Assembly: GCF_009912395.1 (NCBI RefSeq)
Contig: NZ_WNDO01000024.1
Coordinates: 26,332-90,331, forward strand
Reading direction: 5' to 3'
DNA: 64,000 nucleotides
From: Luteibacter sp.
Lineage (GTDB): Bacteria > Pseudomonadota > Gammaproteobacteria > Xanthomonadales > Rhodanobacteraceae
The first letter of the stretch is position 1. Each line of letters starts with the position of its first letter. Position numbers and translations under genes: made by a program. The notes under the pieces are model-generated. The model was given only the letters and a program-made list of their open reading frames with translations. It had not been told where the DNA came from and made no database searches. Below, in pieces: positions 1 through 10,098 of this stretch.

Positions 1-658
1 AACCCATCAGGCGGATGCGTGCCGTCGCGCCGGGCCTGACCTGGCGCAGCTTGGTTTCCTCGAAGTACCCGGTGAACCAGAAGCTGTGCGCATCGAGCAA
101 CGCGAGGGCGGGCTGTCCGGCCACGGCGTAATCGCCTTCGCGCAGGCGAAGATGCGTAACGTAGCCATCGGCGGGCGCGTGCAGTTCGGAGCGCTTCAGG
201 TCGAGGCGGGCGAGATCCAGTGCGGCCTGTGCCCGGCGCTGCGACGCGCGTGCGAGGGCGATGGCGCGCTGCGCCTGCTGGATATCTTCGCGTGGCACCA
301 GGTCGTCCATGCCCTTGCGACGTCCGGCGTCCTCGATCTTCTGGGCCAGGCTCTGGCTCGCGGCATCGAGCGCGGCCTCGGCATCGTCCACGGCCACGCG
401 AAACCGTTCCGGGTCGATGCGGTAGAGCACGTCGCCGCGCTTCACGTACTGGTTGTCGGCCACCGGCACGGCGACGACGGTGCCGGACACTTCGGGTGCG
501 ATACGCAGGACCTGGGCACTGATGCGCCCGTCGCGCGTCCACGGCGCGAGCACATAGGCACGCCACAGGGCGGCGACGAGCATGACGGCGATCGCGACGG
601 CGGCAAGGGTGAGCAAGGCGCGGGCGAGCCGCTTCAACAAGGGGATGGCGTCAGACAT
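1..658 (-). CDS. HlyD/AaeA-type efflux membrane-fusion protein (3' end outside window)
   Basis: Periplasmic adaptor of an aromatic-acid type efflux pump, reading leftwards out of the window, so its C-terminus is missing. The visible 219 residues begin MSDAIPLLKRLARALLTLAA, an N-terminal membrane anchor. A barrel-sandwich half follows (VSGTVVAVPVADNQYVKRGD, RIDPERF), then a coiled-coil hairpin rich in Ala, Gln and Arg, then the second lipoyl half (HAPADGYVTHLRLREGDYAV). This order is typical of the HlyD/EmrA/AaeA family. The start codon overlaps the last bases of the DUF1656 gene, so the two are probably translationally coupled. Substrate is inferred only from the AaeAXB-like operon and could differ. 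Confidence 0.85.
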   Translation of the reverse strand, partial: MSDAIPLLKRLARALLTLAAVAIAVMLVAALWRAYVLAPWTRDGRISAQVLRIAPEVSGTVVAVPVADNQYVKRGDVLYRIDPERFRVAVDDAEAALDAASQSLAQKIEDAGRRKGMDDLVPREDIQQAQRAIALARASQRRAQAALDLARLDLKRSELHAPADGYVTHLRLREGDYAVAGQPALALLDAHSFWFTGYFEETKLRQVRPGATARIRLMG

Positions 659-845
659 GGAGGATCAGCAACGAAAGCAGGATGAGGGAAAGCGCGAATT
701 CGAACAGCGCGGGATGCCATGCCTGGCGGAGCACGCCCAGGCGGGTGAGCACGTGACGGAGCACCACGAAGGCGAGACCCGCCACGCAGGCGTAGACGAA
801 GAAGGGCGGCAGGTAGATGCCGCCGAGATTGAATTCACTGAGCAC
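651..845 (-). CDS. DUF1656 (AaeX-like) small inner-membrane protein
   Basis: A 64-residue protein with two hydrophobic segments, starting at a GTG that reads V(M)LSEFNLGGIYLPPFFVYA, the conserved N-terminus of DUF1656/AaeX proteins. The open frame extends further upstream, but that stretch is out-of-frame FUSC coding sequence. The chosen start overlaps the FUSC stop by 11 bases, and the gene's end overlaps the HlyD start by 8. AaeX-type proteins accompany FUSC pumps and HlyD adaptors; their exact role in the pump is unknown. Confidence 0.85.
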   Translation of the reverse strand: MLSEFNLGGIYLPPFFVYACVAGLAFVVLRHVLTRLGVLRQAWHPALFEFALSLILLSLLILHV

Positions 846-2766
846 GGGTGTGTGGCGTGGTGGCGAAGAAGTAGGTGGCGTGTCGTTCGAGCAGGCCGGC
901 GATGTCGTCGAAGGCCTCGGCGGCTCGCGGTGCATAGGTCAGCAGTCGACCTGCGGTGCGGCGCGCATGGCGCACCGCCATGACAGGGGTATCCATGCGT
1001 GCGGCGACACGGTCGAGGCCAACACGGATGCGGCGCGCGATATCGGGCGATGCGCGTAACGAGCGCAGGCGGAACAGGTCGCGACCGAGATGCAGGCTGG
1101 CCAGGGCGTCGGCCATCGCGATGTCGTGGAGGTCGGGTCGTGCTTTCAGCATGCCGCCGAGCTGGGCGAGACGGTGCTGCTGTCGCCAGCGCCACGGGGC
1201 CTCGGCGGCTTTCGTACGACGGAGCAGGGCCACGCTGGCATCGCGGATGCGCAGGCGAAGTCGTTCCAGGTCCTGCGCGTGTCGCTTGGGCAACACAACG
1301 CGGAAGGCCAGCACCACGAAGGCCGTGGCGACCACCCAGGCCAGCGCCCAGTTGAGGAACTGCGCCAGGTCGTAGTGCATCGGGTTGCTTGCGCCCGTGA
1401 GCGTGTTGAAGCCGACGAGGTAGGCCAGCGCGGCAAGGCCGTGACGCGGCAGGGTGGTCGCGTACACGCCCGGTATCCAGAACAGGGCGAGCGACACCAG
1501 AAGTAACGGCATGCCATCGATATGCGGCAGGATGCCGAAGGTACAGATGAAAGCGGCAGGCACGGCGACGACCGTCCCCTTGAAGAAACCATACGCGCCA
1601 GCGGCGGGATCGGGAGCCAGAGCCAGCAGCGCGCAGTAGGGCGCGACGAGCAGCAGCATCATGTCGCCCGCGTTCCAGCCCGTGACGATCCACAGTGCAC
1701 CCGCCAGCACCAGCGTAAGTGCCGCGCGTAGGCCGTTGCGCCAGGCGCCGCGATAATCGCGATGGAAAGCGACCGCGGCCGCGTTACGGGGCAGGGGCCG
1801 GTGCAGGCCGTCGATGCCGTCCAGTGCGGCCAGGAAGTCATCGACCTGGTCGCTGAGGCGCCAGTGGGCGATATCGCCATGGTCCAGTCGACGGCGCGCG
1901 CGATGCAGGGCCCCTCGGGCGACATCGATGCGACCGCTATCAAGGGCATCGGCGGCGTCTCGCCAGTCCTCGGCGAGACCGAGGGGCGCACGGGTCTCAT
2001 CTTCGACGGACGCCGCTACCAGTGACACCATGGCGTAGCGGATCGAGGCGGCACGCCGTGCGATGTCCTCCGATTCGGCCTTGCCGAGCGAGAGCAGATC
2101 GTCCACGCCGTAGATGTCGCCGAGCGGTACAGCGTGTTTGCGCGACCGTGGTTCGTCTGCCTGGTCGAGATGTCGGGAAACGCCGCGCGCCACTTGCGCG
2201 GCAAGGCGCGACAGTAGCGCCTCCAGGCGCCCGCGCACGCTGCGGGTTCCCGTAAGCGCGAAAACCAGCGCCAGGCAGACGACGCCGACCAGCACCGTGG
2301 AACCGCGGCCGATGATGTGCTCGAAGGCATGCTCCGGATGTTGAAGCGCGCCGAAGGTGGCTAGGCCTATGGTGTAGCCGGCCACGACCGCACCCGTGCC
2401 GCGGAAGTGGCGCAGCACGCTCATGCCGGCGACACACAGGCCGAGCCACGTGCCGAAGCCGATGACGAACAACCACGGTTTCTGCGCGAACGCCGCCAGC
2501 AGCACGAAGGACGCCAGCATGCCCACCAGCGTACCGATGAAGCGCCACGCGCCCTTGCCGATGGCGGCGCCCTGCACGGGGTTCACCACGAGCAGCACGG
2601 TGGATGCCGCGGAATAGGGCGATTCCAGTTCGAGCAGGTAAGCGACGGTGATGGCCAGCCCGGCGGCCAGCACCGAGCGCATCACATAGCGGGCACGCGG
2701 GGTGCCGAGGTCGAGCCAGCTCAGCGAGTCGGCGAGGGCATGGGTGGAAGCGACGAAGGAACGCAC
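835..2766 (-). CDS. FUSC-family inner-membrane efflux protein (AaeB-like)
   Basis: About 643 residues from a GTG start reading V(M)RSFVASTHALADSLSWLDL. There are two sets of hydrophobic helices, each followed by a cytoplasmic helical domain, which is the duplicated layout of FUSC/AaeB transporters. The first membrane block contains LVVNPVQGAAIGKGAWRFIG, the 'NP..G......RxxGT' motif of the family; the second contains VAPYCALLALAPDPA. The frame stays open upstream but runs into the LysR gene, so the start near 2,766 is preferred. First gene of a leftward FUSC-DUF1656-HlyD operon that probably exports aromatic carboxylates or similar weak acids; substrate is inferred. Confidence 0.85.
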   Translation of the reverse strand: MRSFVASTHALADSLSWLDLGTPRARYVMRSVLAAGLAITVAYLLELESPYSAASTVLLVVNPVQGAAIGKGAWRFIGTLVGMLASFVLLAAFAQKPWLFVIGFGTWLGLCVAGMSVLRHFRGTGAVVAGYTIGLATFGALQHPEHAFEHIIGRGSTVLVGVVCLALVFALTGTRSVRGRLEALLSRLAAQVARGVSRHLDQADEPRSRKHAVPLGDIYGVDDLLSLGKAESEDIARRAASIRYAMVSLVAASVEDETRAPLGLAEDWRDAADALDSGRIDVARGALHRARRRLDHGDIAHWRLSDQVDDFLAALDGIDGLHRPLPRNAAAVAFHRDYRGAWRNGLRAALTLVLAGALWIVTGWNAGDMMLLLVAPYCALLALAPDPAAGAYGFFKGTVVAVPAAFICTFGILPHIDGMPLLLVSLALFWIPGVYATTLPRHGLAALAYLVGFNTLTGASNPMHYDLAQFLNWALAWVVATAFVVLAFRVVLPKRHAQDLERLRLRIRDASVALLRRTKAAEAPWRWRQQHRLAQLGGMLKARPDLHDIAMADALASLHLGRDLFRLRSLRASPDIARRIRVGLDRVAARMDTPVMAVRHARRTAGRLLTYAPRAAEAFDDIAGLLERHATYFFATTPHTRAQ

Positions 2767-2869
2767 GAGGGGGCCGGGGAAACGAGGTCCCGACCATGGT
2801 CGTCGTTGAGAATCGTTCGCAAAAGTGATGCTTCCGCACGCCACGCGTGCGTCTGGCGCAATGGTGGAT

Positions 2870-3769
2870 TCAGTGGCCGCAGAGTTCGCGGATCGTGCGG
2901 CGCAGCCAGCGATGTGCGGGATCGTTCTGCCAGCGCGGATGCCAGGTCTGGCTGATCGGCACGGGCTCCAGGGGCACCGGCAACTCGAACAGCCGCACGG
3001 CCAGCCCGGCCTCGGCGACGCCTTCGGCGAGCTGGTTGGGCAGGGGCAGGATGAGATCGGAGTGCAGCAGGGCGAATACGCCCGCATAAGGTGTCGACAC
3101 CACCATCGGCACGCGCCGGGACAGGCCCATTGCCTCCAGCGCATCGTCGATAGGGCCACGCGTACGCCCGCGTCGCGACACGCCCACGTGCTGCCACTGG
3201 ACGAAGCGTTCGGCGGTGGCGGGGCCGTCGAAGAACGGATGGTCCTGGCGTGCGATGCCGATGAAGCGCGTGGTGAACAGCGGTTGCACGCGCATCTCCG
3301 GACCCACGGGCCGATAGGGATTCACCAGCAGGTCGATCCGGCCATTGCGCAGCGCTTCGCCGTCGAGGTCGTCTTCCTCCGGTGTGAAGCGCAAGGTGGC
3401 TCGCGGCATCTCGCGTGTCATGGCGTCGAGCAACTGGCCGCCATACATGCCGACGAAGATGTCGTTGGCGCGCACACTGAAACGCCGTTCGATGCCGGTC
3501 AGGTCGACATCCATGCCGGGTACCAGCAGCGACGAGGCGTCCTCGACCGCCTGGCGCACGCGTTCGCGCATCTCCAGCGCGCGGGGCGTCGGCACCATGG
3601 TACGCCCGGACTGCACGAAGACCGGATCGCCCAGCGCGTCGCGGATGCGACCGAGGGTGCGGCTCATGGCCGGGGCACTCAGGTTCATGCGACGGGCGGC
3701 GCCGGCCACGCTGCCCTCGGTGAGCAACGCGTCGAGGGCGATGAGGAGGTTGAGGTCGGGTGTTGCCAT
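2870..3769 (-). CDS. LysR-family transcriptional regulator
   Basis: 299 residues. The N-terminal winged helix (LNLLIALDALLTEGSVAGAA, then RRMNLSAPAMSRTLGRIRDA) occupies about residues 5-65, and a periplasmic-binding-protein-like effector domain fills the rest. The effector part has a NodD/PcaQ-like look (FVGIARQDHPFF-type core). It lies between two candidate targets: the efflux operon about 100 bp downstream on the same strand, and the old yellow enzyme gene divergent across 105 bp. LysR regulators often control a divergent neighbour, so the oxidoreductase is the first guess. An AaeR-like role for the pump is also possible. Confidence 0.9.
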   Translation of the reverse strand: MATPDLNLLIALDALLTEGSVAGAARRMNLSAPAMSRTLGRIRDALGDPVFVQSGRTMVPTPRALEMRERVRQAVEDASSLLVPGMDVDLTGIERRFSVRANDIFVGMYGGQLLDAMTREMPRATLRFTPEEDDLDGEALRNGRIDLLVNPYRPVGPEMRVQPLFTTRFIGIARQDHPFFDGPATAERFVQWQHVGVSRRGRTRGPIDDALEAMGLSRRVPMVVSTPYAGVFALLHSDLILPLPNQLAEGVAEAGLAVRLFELPVPLEPVPISQTWHPRWQNDPAHRWLRRTIRELCGH

Positions 3770-3874
3770 GCCTTTTATAGTGAACCACCGGAATCATCGC
3801 GTACAGGAAGACTTGTCCGTAACGGTTTTGGCGCCATAGTCGACCCATCTTTTTCCTGCTTCCCGGAGATACCC

Positions 3875-5035
3875 ATGGCCCAACCCAGGCTGTTCACCCC
3901 GCTGCGCATCCGCGATCTCGAACTGGCCAACCGCATCGTCATCGCCCCGATGTGCCAGTACTCGGCGCAGGACGGCCAGATGAACGACTGGCACCTGATC
4001 CATCTCGGGCAACTGGCGCTTTCGGGCGCCGCGCTGCTGACCATCGAGGCGACGGCGGTGCTGCCCGAGGGGCGTATCACGCATGCGGACGTGGGCCTGT
4101 GGGACGACGCGACGGAAGCCGCCATGCGTCGCGTGCTCGACGGCGTGCGTCGCTGGTCGACCATGCCCGTCGGCGTACAGCTCGCCCATGCGGGTCGCAA
4201 GGCCTCCACGGCGGTGCCCTGGGTGGGCGGCCGGCAGATTGCGCCGAATGCCGAAAACGGCTGGCAGGCCGTATCCGCGTCGGCGGTGCCGTTCCATGAG
4301 GACGACGTGGCACCCGTGGCGCTCGACCGCGCGGGCATGGATCGTATCCGCGACGCCTTCGTCGAGGCAGCGAAGCGCGCCGACCGCCTTGGCATCGACC
4401 TGGCGCAGATCCACGCCGCCCATGGCTATCTCATGCACCAGTTCCTCTCGCCGCTGTCGAATCAGCGCCATGACGAATACGGCGGCTCGCTCGAAAACCG
4501 CATGCGCTTCCCCTTGGAAGTGTTCAAGGCGGTGCGCGAGGCGTTCCCTGCCAACAAGCCGGTGACGGTGCGCGTCTCCGCGACCGACTGGCACGACGGT
4601 GGTTGGGACGTCGAACAGACGGTCGTTTTCGCCAAGGCACTGGAAGCACTCGGCTGCGACGCGATCCATGTATCCAGTGGCGGCCTGCACCAGCATCAAC
4701 AGATCGCCGTCGGTCCGAGCTACCAAGTGCCGTTCGCCCGCGCGGTGAAGCAGGCCGTGTCGATTCCCGTGGTGGCCGTGGGCCTGATTACGGAGGCCCA
4801 GCAGGCCGAGGCGATCGTTTCCACGGGCGACGCCGATGTGGTGGCGCTGGCCCGTACCGTGCTCTACGACCCGCGCTGGCCGTGGCATGCCGCGGCGGAA
4901 CTGGGTGCCACGGTGCGCCCGCCGAAGCAGTACCTGCGTTCGCAGCCGTCGCGCTTCCGCCACCTGTTCGAGGCGGAGGGTCCGCTGGAGGCCGCGCCGT
5001 ATTGGGCTCCCGGAAAGGACGGACGACTGGTCTGA
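3875..5035 (+). CDS. NADH:flavin oxidoreductase, old yellow enzyme of the YqjM/XenA class
   Basis: 386-residue FMN-dependent ene-reductase-type protein. The class II OYE signature is visible: PMCQY with Cys27 (redox-tuning cysteine), LAHAGRKAS around residues 103-111, and QIHAAHGYL with substrate-binding His180 and His183, followed by SPLSNQRHDEYGGSLENR. The C-terminal phosphate-binding part includes VVAVGLITEAQQAE and DADVVALARTVLYDPRW. The start ATG is preceded by CCCGGAG. These enzymes reduce activated C=C bonds or nitro compounds; the true substrate cannot be read from sequence. Divergent from the LysR gene, suggesting induction by an electrophilic or aromatic compound. Confidence 0.92.
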   Translation: MAQPRLFTPLRIRDLELANRIVIAPMCQYSAQDGQMNDWHLIHLGQLALSGAALLTIEATAVLPEGRITHADVGLWDDATEAAMRRVLDGVRRWSTMPVGVQLAHAGRKASTAVPWVGGRQIAPNAENGWQAVSASAVPFHEDDVAPVALDRAGMDRIRDAFVEAAKRADRLGIDLAQIHAAHGYLMHQFLSPLSNQRHDEYGGSLENRMRFPLEVFKAVREAFPANKPVTVRVSATDWHDGGWDVEQTVVFAKALEALGCDAIHVSSGGLHQHQQIAVGPSYQVPFARAVKQAVSIPVVAVGLITEAQQAEAIVSTGDADVVALARTVLYDPRWPWHAAAELGATVRPPKQYLRSQPSRFRHLFEAEGPLEAAPYWAPGKDGRLV

Positions 5036-5054
5036 GGCGGTCGGGGCGAGCCTC

Positions 5055-5082
5055 TTGAATCCAGTGTACCAATCAGTACAAT
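5055..5082 (+). promoter_or_regulatory. Sigma70-like promoter of the DUF1348-tetR operon
   Basis: TTGAAT (5055-5060) and TACAAT (5077-5082) are separated by 16 bp, with the DUF1348 start codon 31 bp downstream. Both boxes lie almost wholly inside the 32-bp palindrome at 5057-5088, so a repressor bound there would block RNA polymerase. Confidence 0.5.
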
Positions 5083-5088
5083 GGATTC
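5057..5088. promoter_or_regulatory. 32-bp palindromic operator, probably for the downstream TetR protein
   Basis: The left arm GAATCCAGTGTACC and the right arm AGTACAATGGATTC match as inverted repeats at 12 of 14 positions around a 4-bp centre (AATC). Size, symmetry and position over a promoter fit a TetR-family operator. The only regulator of the operon is the TetR gene at 5574, so autoregulation is the simplest reading. Confidence 0.6.
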
Positions 5089-5112
5089 ACTTCGGTACGA
5101 AAGGCTCTTCCC

Positions 5113-5574
5113 ATGACCGCGCTCATCCCTCCGTTTACCCACGACACCGCCGTGGCCAAGGTCCGCCTGGCCGAAGATGGCTGGAACAGCCGCGACCCGA
5201 ACAGGGTATCGCTGGTCTATACCCCGGACAGCCAGTGGCGGAATCGGGCCGAGTTCGTGACGGGCAGGGAGGCGATCGTCGCCTTCCTCACGCGCAAGTG
5301 GGCGAAGGAACTGGACTATCGCCTCATCAAGGAGCTGTGGGCGTTCACCGGCGAGCGCATCGCGGTGCGCTTCGCCTACGAATGGCACGACGACAGCGGC
5401 AACTGGTTCCGTTCCTTCGGTAACGAGAACTGGGAGTTCGACGACGCCGGGTTGATGCGTCGTCGTTTCGCCTGCATCAACGACCTGCCGATCCGCGAGA
5501 GTGAGCGTCGTTTTCATTGGCCGCTGGGCCGCCGTCCCGACGACCACCCGAGCTTGTCGGACCTGGGCCTGTAA
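5113..5574 (+). CDS. DUF1348 / NTF2-like (SnoaL-fold) protein
   Basis: 153 residues with the DUF1348 pattern: [20 protein letters not shown] near the N-terminus, [20 protein letters not shown] in the middle, and [20 protein letters not shown] and [11 protein letters not shown] near the end. Members adopt the NTF2-like cone fold, but their reaction is not established. The stop codon overlaps the ATG of the following TetR gene (TAATG), so the two are one transcription unit. A stress or xenobiotic response role is plausible from the regulator. Confidence 0.88.
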   Translation: MTALIPPFTHDTAVAKVRLAEDGWNSRDPNRVSLVYTPDSQWRNRAEFVTGREAIVAFLTRKWAKELDYRLIKELWAFTGERIAVRFAYEWHDDSGNWFRSFGNENWEFDDAGLMRRRFACINDLPIRESERRFHWPLGRRPDDHPSLSDLGL

Positions 5575-6128
5575 TGGCACGACTGGTCTACGAGCGCGCC
5601 GACGTGGTGCCGATGCTCGCGGAAGTGTTTCGCGAACTCGGCTACGATGGTGCGAGCATGGCGCGCATCCACGAGCGCACGGGCCTGGGCAAGGGCAGCC
5701 TCTACCACTTCTTTCCGGACGGCAAGGAAGACATGGCCGCCGCCGTGCTTGCCGATATCGACACATGGTTCGACCGCCAGGTATTCGCGCCGTTACGTCT
5801 GGATCCGCCGGAAAAAGCCATCGATGCGATGTGGCGCACGGTTACGGAGTACTTCCAAGGAGGTGGTCGTGTCTGTCTCGTGGGCGCCTTTGCGCTCGAC
5901 GGCACGCGCGACCGTTTCGCGATCGCCGTAGCGGGTTACTTTCAGCGCTGGATCGACGCGCTGTCCGACGCGCTTGTGCGTAGCGGACGCGATAGTCGGT
6001 TGGCGCGAGACGCGGCGGAGGAAGCGGTGTCCGGCATCCAGGGCGCGCTCGTGTTGTCGCGGGCACTGGACGATCGGGAAACCTTCGCCCGCGCCATGAC
6101 GCGGCTGGCGCGGCGGTTGCGCGACTGA
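5574..6128 (+). CDS. TetR-family transcriptional regulator (TetR/AcrR)
   Basis: 184 residues. The DNA-binding N-terminus contains VFRELGYDGASMARIHERTG, then LGKGSLYHFFPDGKEDMAAA, the classical TetR helix-turn-helix (residues about 15-50). A C-terminal ligand domain follows (VTEYFQGGGRVCLVGAFALD, AVSGIQGALVLSRALDD), close to the YxaF/LmrA-like C-terminal family. The start overlaps the upstream stop by one base. Likely autorepressor acting at the palindrome 5057-5088. Confidence 0.92.
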   Translation: MARLVYERADVVPMLAEVFRELGYDGASMARIHERTGLGKGSLYHFFPDGKEDMAAAVLADIDTWFDRQVFAPLRLDPPEKAIDAMWRTVTEYFQGGGRVCLVGAFALDGTRDRFAIAVAGYFQRWIDALSDALVRSGRDSRLARDAAEEAVSGIQGALVLSRALDDRETFARAMTRLARRLRD

Positions 6129-6194
6129 CCTCGACGCGATGCGCGTGGCGTGGAATGCTTGGCGCCGCATTCCACGCAACACCCCGAGGACACC

Positions 6195-6749
6195 ATGGAC
6201 ACCGACGTACGACGCTGCGCCTGGACCGGCGCCGATCCGCTCTATCGCGATTACCACGACGAGGAGTGGGGTGTTCCGCTGCACGATTCGCGCATGCTGT
6301 GGGAACAGCTGATGCTCGAAGGGTTCCAGGCAGGGCTGTCGTGGATCACGATCCTTCGCAAGCGCGAGTCTTTCCGCAAGGCCTTCAAGGATTTCGATCC
6401 GGCGAAGGTCGCCCGCTTCGGCGAAAAGGATGTCCTGCGCCTGCTCGACGACGCAGGCATCGTGCGTTCGCGCGCAAAGATCGAAGCGACGATCAACGGC
6501 GCACGCATCTACGAAACGATGCGCAAGGCCGGTGAGGATTTCGACAGCTACTGCTGGTCGTTCACCGGCGGCAGGGTGATCCGTGGCGACGGACGCCATT
6601 TCCCGACGCAGACGCCGCTCTCCGTCACCATCTCCAAAGACATGAAGAAGCGCGGCTTCAAGTTCGTGGGACCGACGATCGTCTATGCGTGGATGCAGGC
6701 CGTTGGCATCGTCGACGACCACGCGCACGACTGCTTCCGCCGCCGCTAG
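6195..6749 (+). CDS. tag: DNA-3-methyladenine glycosylase I
   Basis: 184 residues, the usual Tag length. It removes 3-methyladenine from alkylated DNA in base-excision repair. Zinc-snap ligands are recognisable: Cys8 (RRCAW), His21 (DYHDEEWG) and the C-terminal HAHDC pair. The start MDTDVRRCAWTGADPLYRDY follows a CGAGGA ribosome site; the frame is open a little further upstream, but family alignment favours this ATG. The core FEGFQAGLSWITIL-type segment (MLEGFQAGLSWITILRKRES) is diagnostic. Its end overlaps the convergent downstream gene by four bases. Confidence 0.95.
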   Translation: MDTDVRRCAWTGADPLYRDYHDEEWGVPLHDSRMLWEQLMLEGFQAGLSWITILRKRESFRKAFKDFDPAKVARFGEKDVLRLLDDAGIVRSRAKIEATINGARIYETMRKAGEDFDSYCWSFTGGRVIRGDGRHFPTQTPLSVTISKDMKKRGFKFVGPTIVYAWMQAVGIVDDHAHDCFRRR

Positions 6750-7210
6750 GCCTTGCGCGCCAGGCGGCTCGCCGCGACGGGAACGTTGCGGAACGCCACG
6801 CCCAGGCGATTGAAGGCGCTCATCAACGCGATGGCCACGGAGAGATCGGCCAGTTCCTTGTCGTTGAACACGGCGGCCGCCGCCGCGTAATCCTCGTCGG
6901 GAACGCCTGTCTGGTCCACGCGGGCGACGGACTCGGTCCAGGCCAGGGCGGCCTGCTCGCGCGGGCTGAAGACCTCGCCGGCCTCGCGCCAAGCGGACGT
7001 CAGGATCAGCTTTTCGAAGGGCGTACCGAGCTTGTGCAGGTCCTGCGAATGCATGTCGATGCAGTACGCGCACTGGTTGATCTGCGACACGCGCAGGTAG
7101 ACCAGGTCGACGAGGTCGCCCAGGCCGCTGGCCTTGAGGTAATCGTGTACGGCCACGAAGCCCTTGATGCTGTCGGGGGCCACCGCGTAGTAGTTGATGC
7201 GCTTGCTCAT
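6746..7210 (-). CDS. Carboxymuconolactone decarboxylase-family (AhpD-like) protein
   Basis: 154 residues. The AhpD-core motif is CAYCIDMHSQDLHKLG, with the Cys-x-x-Cys pair and downstream His of peroxidase-like members, followed by ERLxLLxAWRE-type sequence (FEKLILTSAWREAGEVFSPR). These proteins act as thiol-dependent alkylhydroperoxidases or are uncharacterised. The longer upstream frame overlaps the divergent MocR gene, so the ATG at 7,210 (MSKRINYYAVAPDSIKGFVA) is chosen. Divergent from a MocR regulator across 100 bp, a classic regulator-target arrangement. Confidence 0.9.
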   Translation of the reverse strand: MSKRINYYAVAPDSIKGFVAVHDYLKASGLGDLVDLVYLRVSQINQCAYCIDMHSQDLHKLGTPFEKLILTSAWREAGEVFSPREQAALAWTESVARVDQTGVPDEDYAAAAAVFNDKELADLSVAIALMSAFNRLGVAFRNVPVAASRLARKA

Positions 7211-7310
7211 GAGGGGACACTCTCGGGTTGTCGGGATAAGGCCAGCATGCGCCGTGGACGGTATCCCCGAAAGGGCCAAGTCCTGCGAATCCGGATGTAC
7301 CATTCGCGGC

Positions 7311-8720
7311 ATGGACGGCTCATTCGGCATCTCGATCGATCGCGGCGGACGGCTATCGCTGTCCGAGCAGATCGCGGACGGCATCCGCGCGGCGATCCGC
7401 GAGGGGCGTTTGCCGCCCGGTGCCCGCCTGCCGTCTTGGAACGATCTGGCGACCCAGCTTGGCGTGGCTCGGGGCACTGTGCGCAGCGCCTATGAAAGCC
7501 TGGCCGATGGCCAGTTCGTGATCGCAGCCGGCGCGGCGGGTACGCGCGTGGCGAAGCGGCCGCCAACCTCGCGGATCGTGCCTGAGCCTGCAAAGGGCAA
7601 GGAATCGTTCGGCCCCTTTCCGGGCGGTGCGACCTCTCCGCTGCCGTTCCAACTCGGCGTGCCGGCGACGGACCTGTTCCCGGCAGCCCTGTGGTCGCGC
7701 AAGCTCGCCCAGGCGGCGCGCGACGCGATCGCGGTGCCCACGGGCTATCCCGACGCGGCGGGCGAACCCGGACTGCGTGCCGAGATTGCCGGCTATCTCG
7801 CGGTGGCGCGCGGGCTGGCGTGCCGGCCTGCGCAGGTCTTCGTCACCCAAGGGTACGCGGGCGCCTTCAGTCTCGTGATGCGCATGATTCGCGCCCACGG
7901 GAGCAAGGCGTGGGTCGAGGATCCGGGCTATCCCTTCGCACGCACCGCGTTGGGCTGGTCGGGCGTCGAGGCGGTGGGCGTACCGGTGGATCGAGACGGC
8001 CTCGATGTCGCAGCTGGCATCGCGAAGGCTCCCGATGTCGCTTTCGCCCTGGTGACCGCGGGCCAGCAGGCGCCGCTCGGTCACACGATGTCCCTCGAAC
8101 GCCGGCATGCCTTGCTCGATTGGGCGGCGGGCAGACGCTGGATCGTCGAGGACGATTTTCTCGGTGAACTGCAACTCGTGCGGCGTGCCGCGCCGGCGCT
8201 CGCGTCGATGGACGCTCGTCGCGTGCTGCATATCGGCAGCTTCAGCAAGACCATGTCGCCGTCGCTTCGCATGGGCTTTCTCGTGGTGCCCATGGATCTC
8301 GTGGATGCGGCCACCCAGGTCGCCGGTACGCTGGAGCCGGCGCCTCCGCCCGTGGTGCAGATGGCGCTGGAATCCTTCTTGCACGAAGGGCATTACCTGC
8401 GCCACCTGCGTCGCATGAAGCGGGCCTATGCCGAGCGTCGCGAAGCGGTTATGGGAGCGCTGGCGGCGCGCTCGTTCGCTTGCGAGGCCAGTGGCCTGTC
8501 CGTGCGCCTGCCTCTTGCCGATGGCGTGGACGATGGTGCATTGGCCCGCGAGGCCATGGCGGTGGGCCTGTCGCCGGTGCCCCTGTCGCCCTGGTTCGTT
8601 TCGGATGCCATGCGGTGTTCGGGCCTGCTGCTGGGTGTCACCAACGTACCGGTTGACCGGGCCACTGCCCACGTAAACGCCTTGCTGGATGTCCTCGCGC
8701 GGAGGGGTGTGAGGCCTTGA
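7311..8720 (+). CDS. MocR-type regulator: GntR HTH fused to class I aminotransferase domain
   Basis: 469 residues. N-terminal GntR winged helix (LSLSEQIADGIRAAIREGRL, then PSWNDLATQLGVARGTVRSA), a linker, then a fold-type I PLP domain from about residue 110. The PLP lysine lies in the SFSKTMSPSLRMGF segment, and the preceding VEDDF motif supplies the pyridine-binding Asp. MocR proteins sense PLP, amines or amino acids. The ATG MDGSFGISIDRGGRLSLSEQ fits the family; the frame upstream overlaps the divergent gene. Probable regulator of the neighbouring AhpD-like gene. Confidence 0.92.
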   Translation: MDGSFGISIDRGGRLSLSEQIADGIRAAIREGRLPPGARLPSWNDLATQLGVARGTVRSAYESLADGQFVIAAGAAGTRVAKRPPTSRIVPEPAKGKESFGPFPGGATSPLPFQLGVPATDLFPAALWSRKLAQAARDAIAVPTGYPDAAGEPGLRAEIAGYLAVARGLACRPAQVFVTQGYAGAFSLVMRMIRAHGSKAWVEDPGYPFARTALGWSGVEAVGVPVDRDGLDVAAGIAKAPDVAFALVTAGQQAPLGHTMSLERRHALLDWAAGRRWIVEDDFLGELQLVRRAAPALASMDARRVLHIGSFSKTMSPSLRMGFLVVPMDLVDAATQVAGTLEPAPPPVVQMALESFLHEGHYLRHLRRMKRAYAERREAVMGALAARSFACEASGLSVRLPLADGVDDGALAREAMAVGLSPVPLSPWFVSDAMRCSGLLLGVTNVPVDRATAHVNALLDVLARRGVRP

Positions 8721-8728
8721 GGGTATGA

Positions 8729-10089
<1,361 letters not shown>

Positions 10090-10098
10090 GGGACGGGA

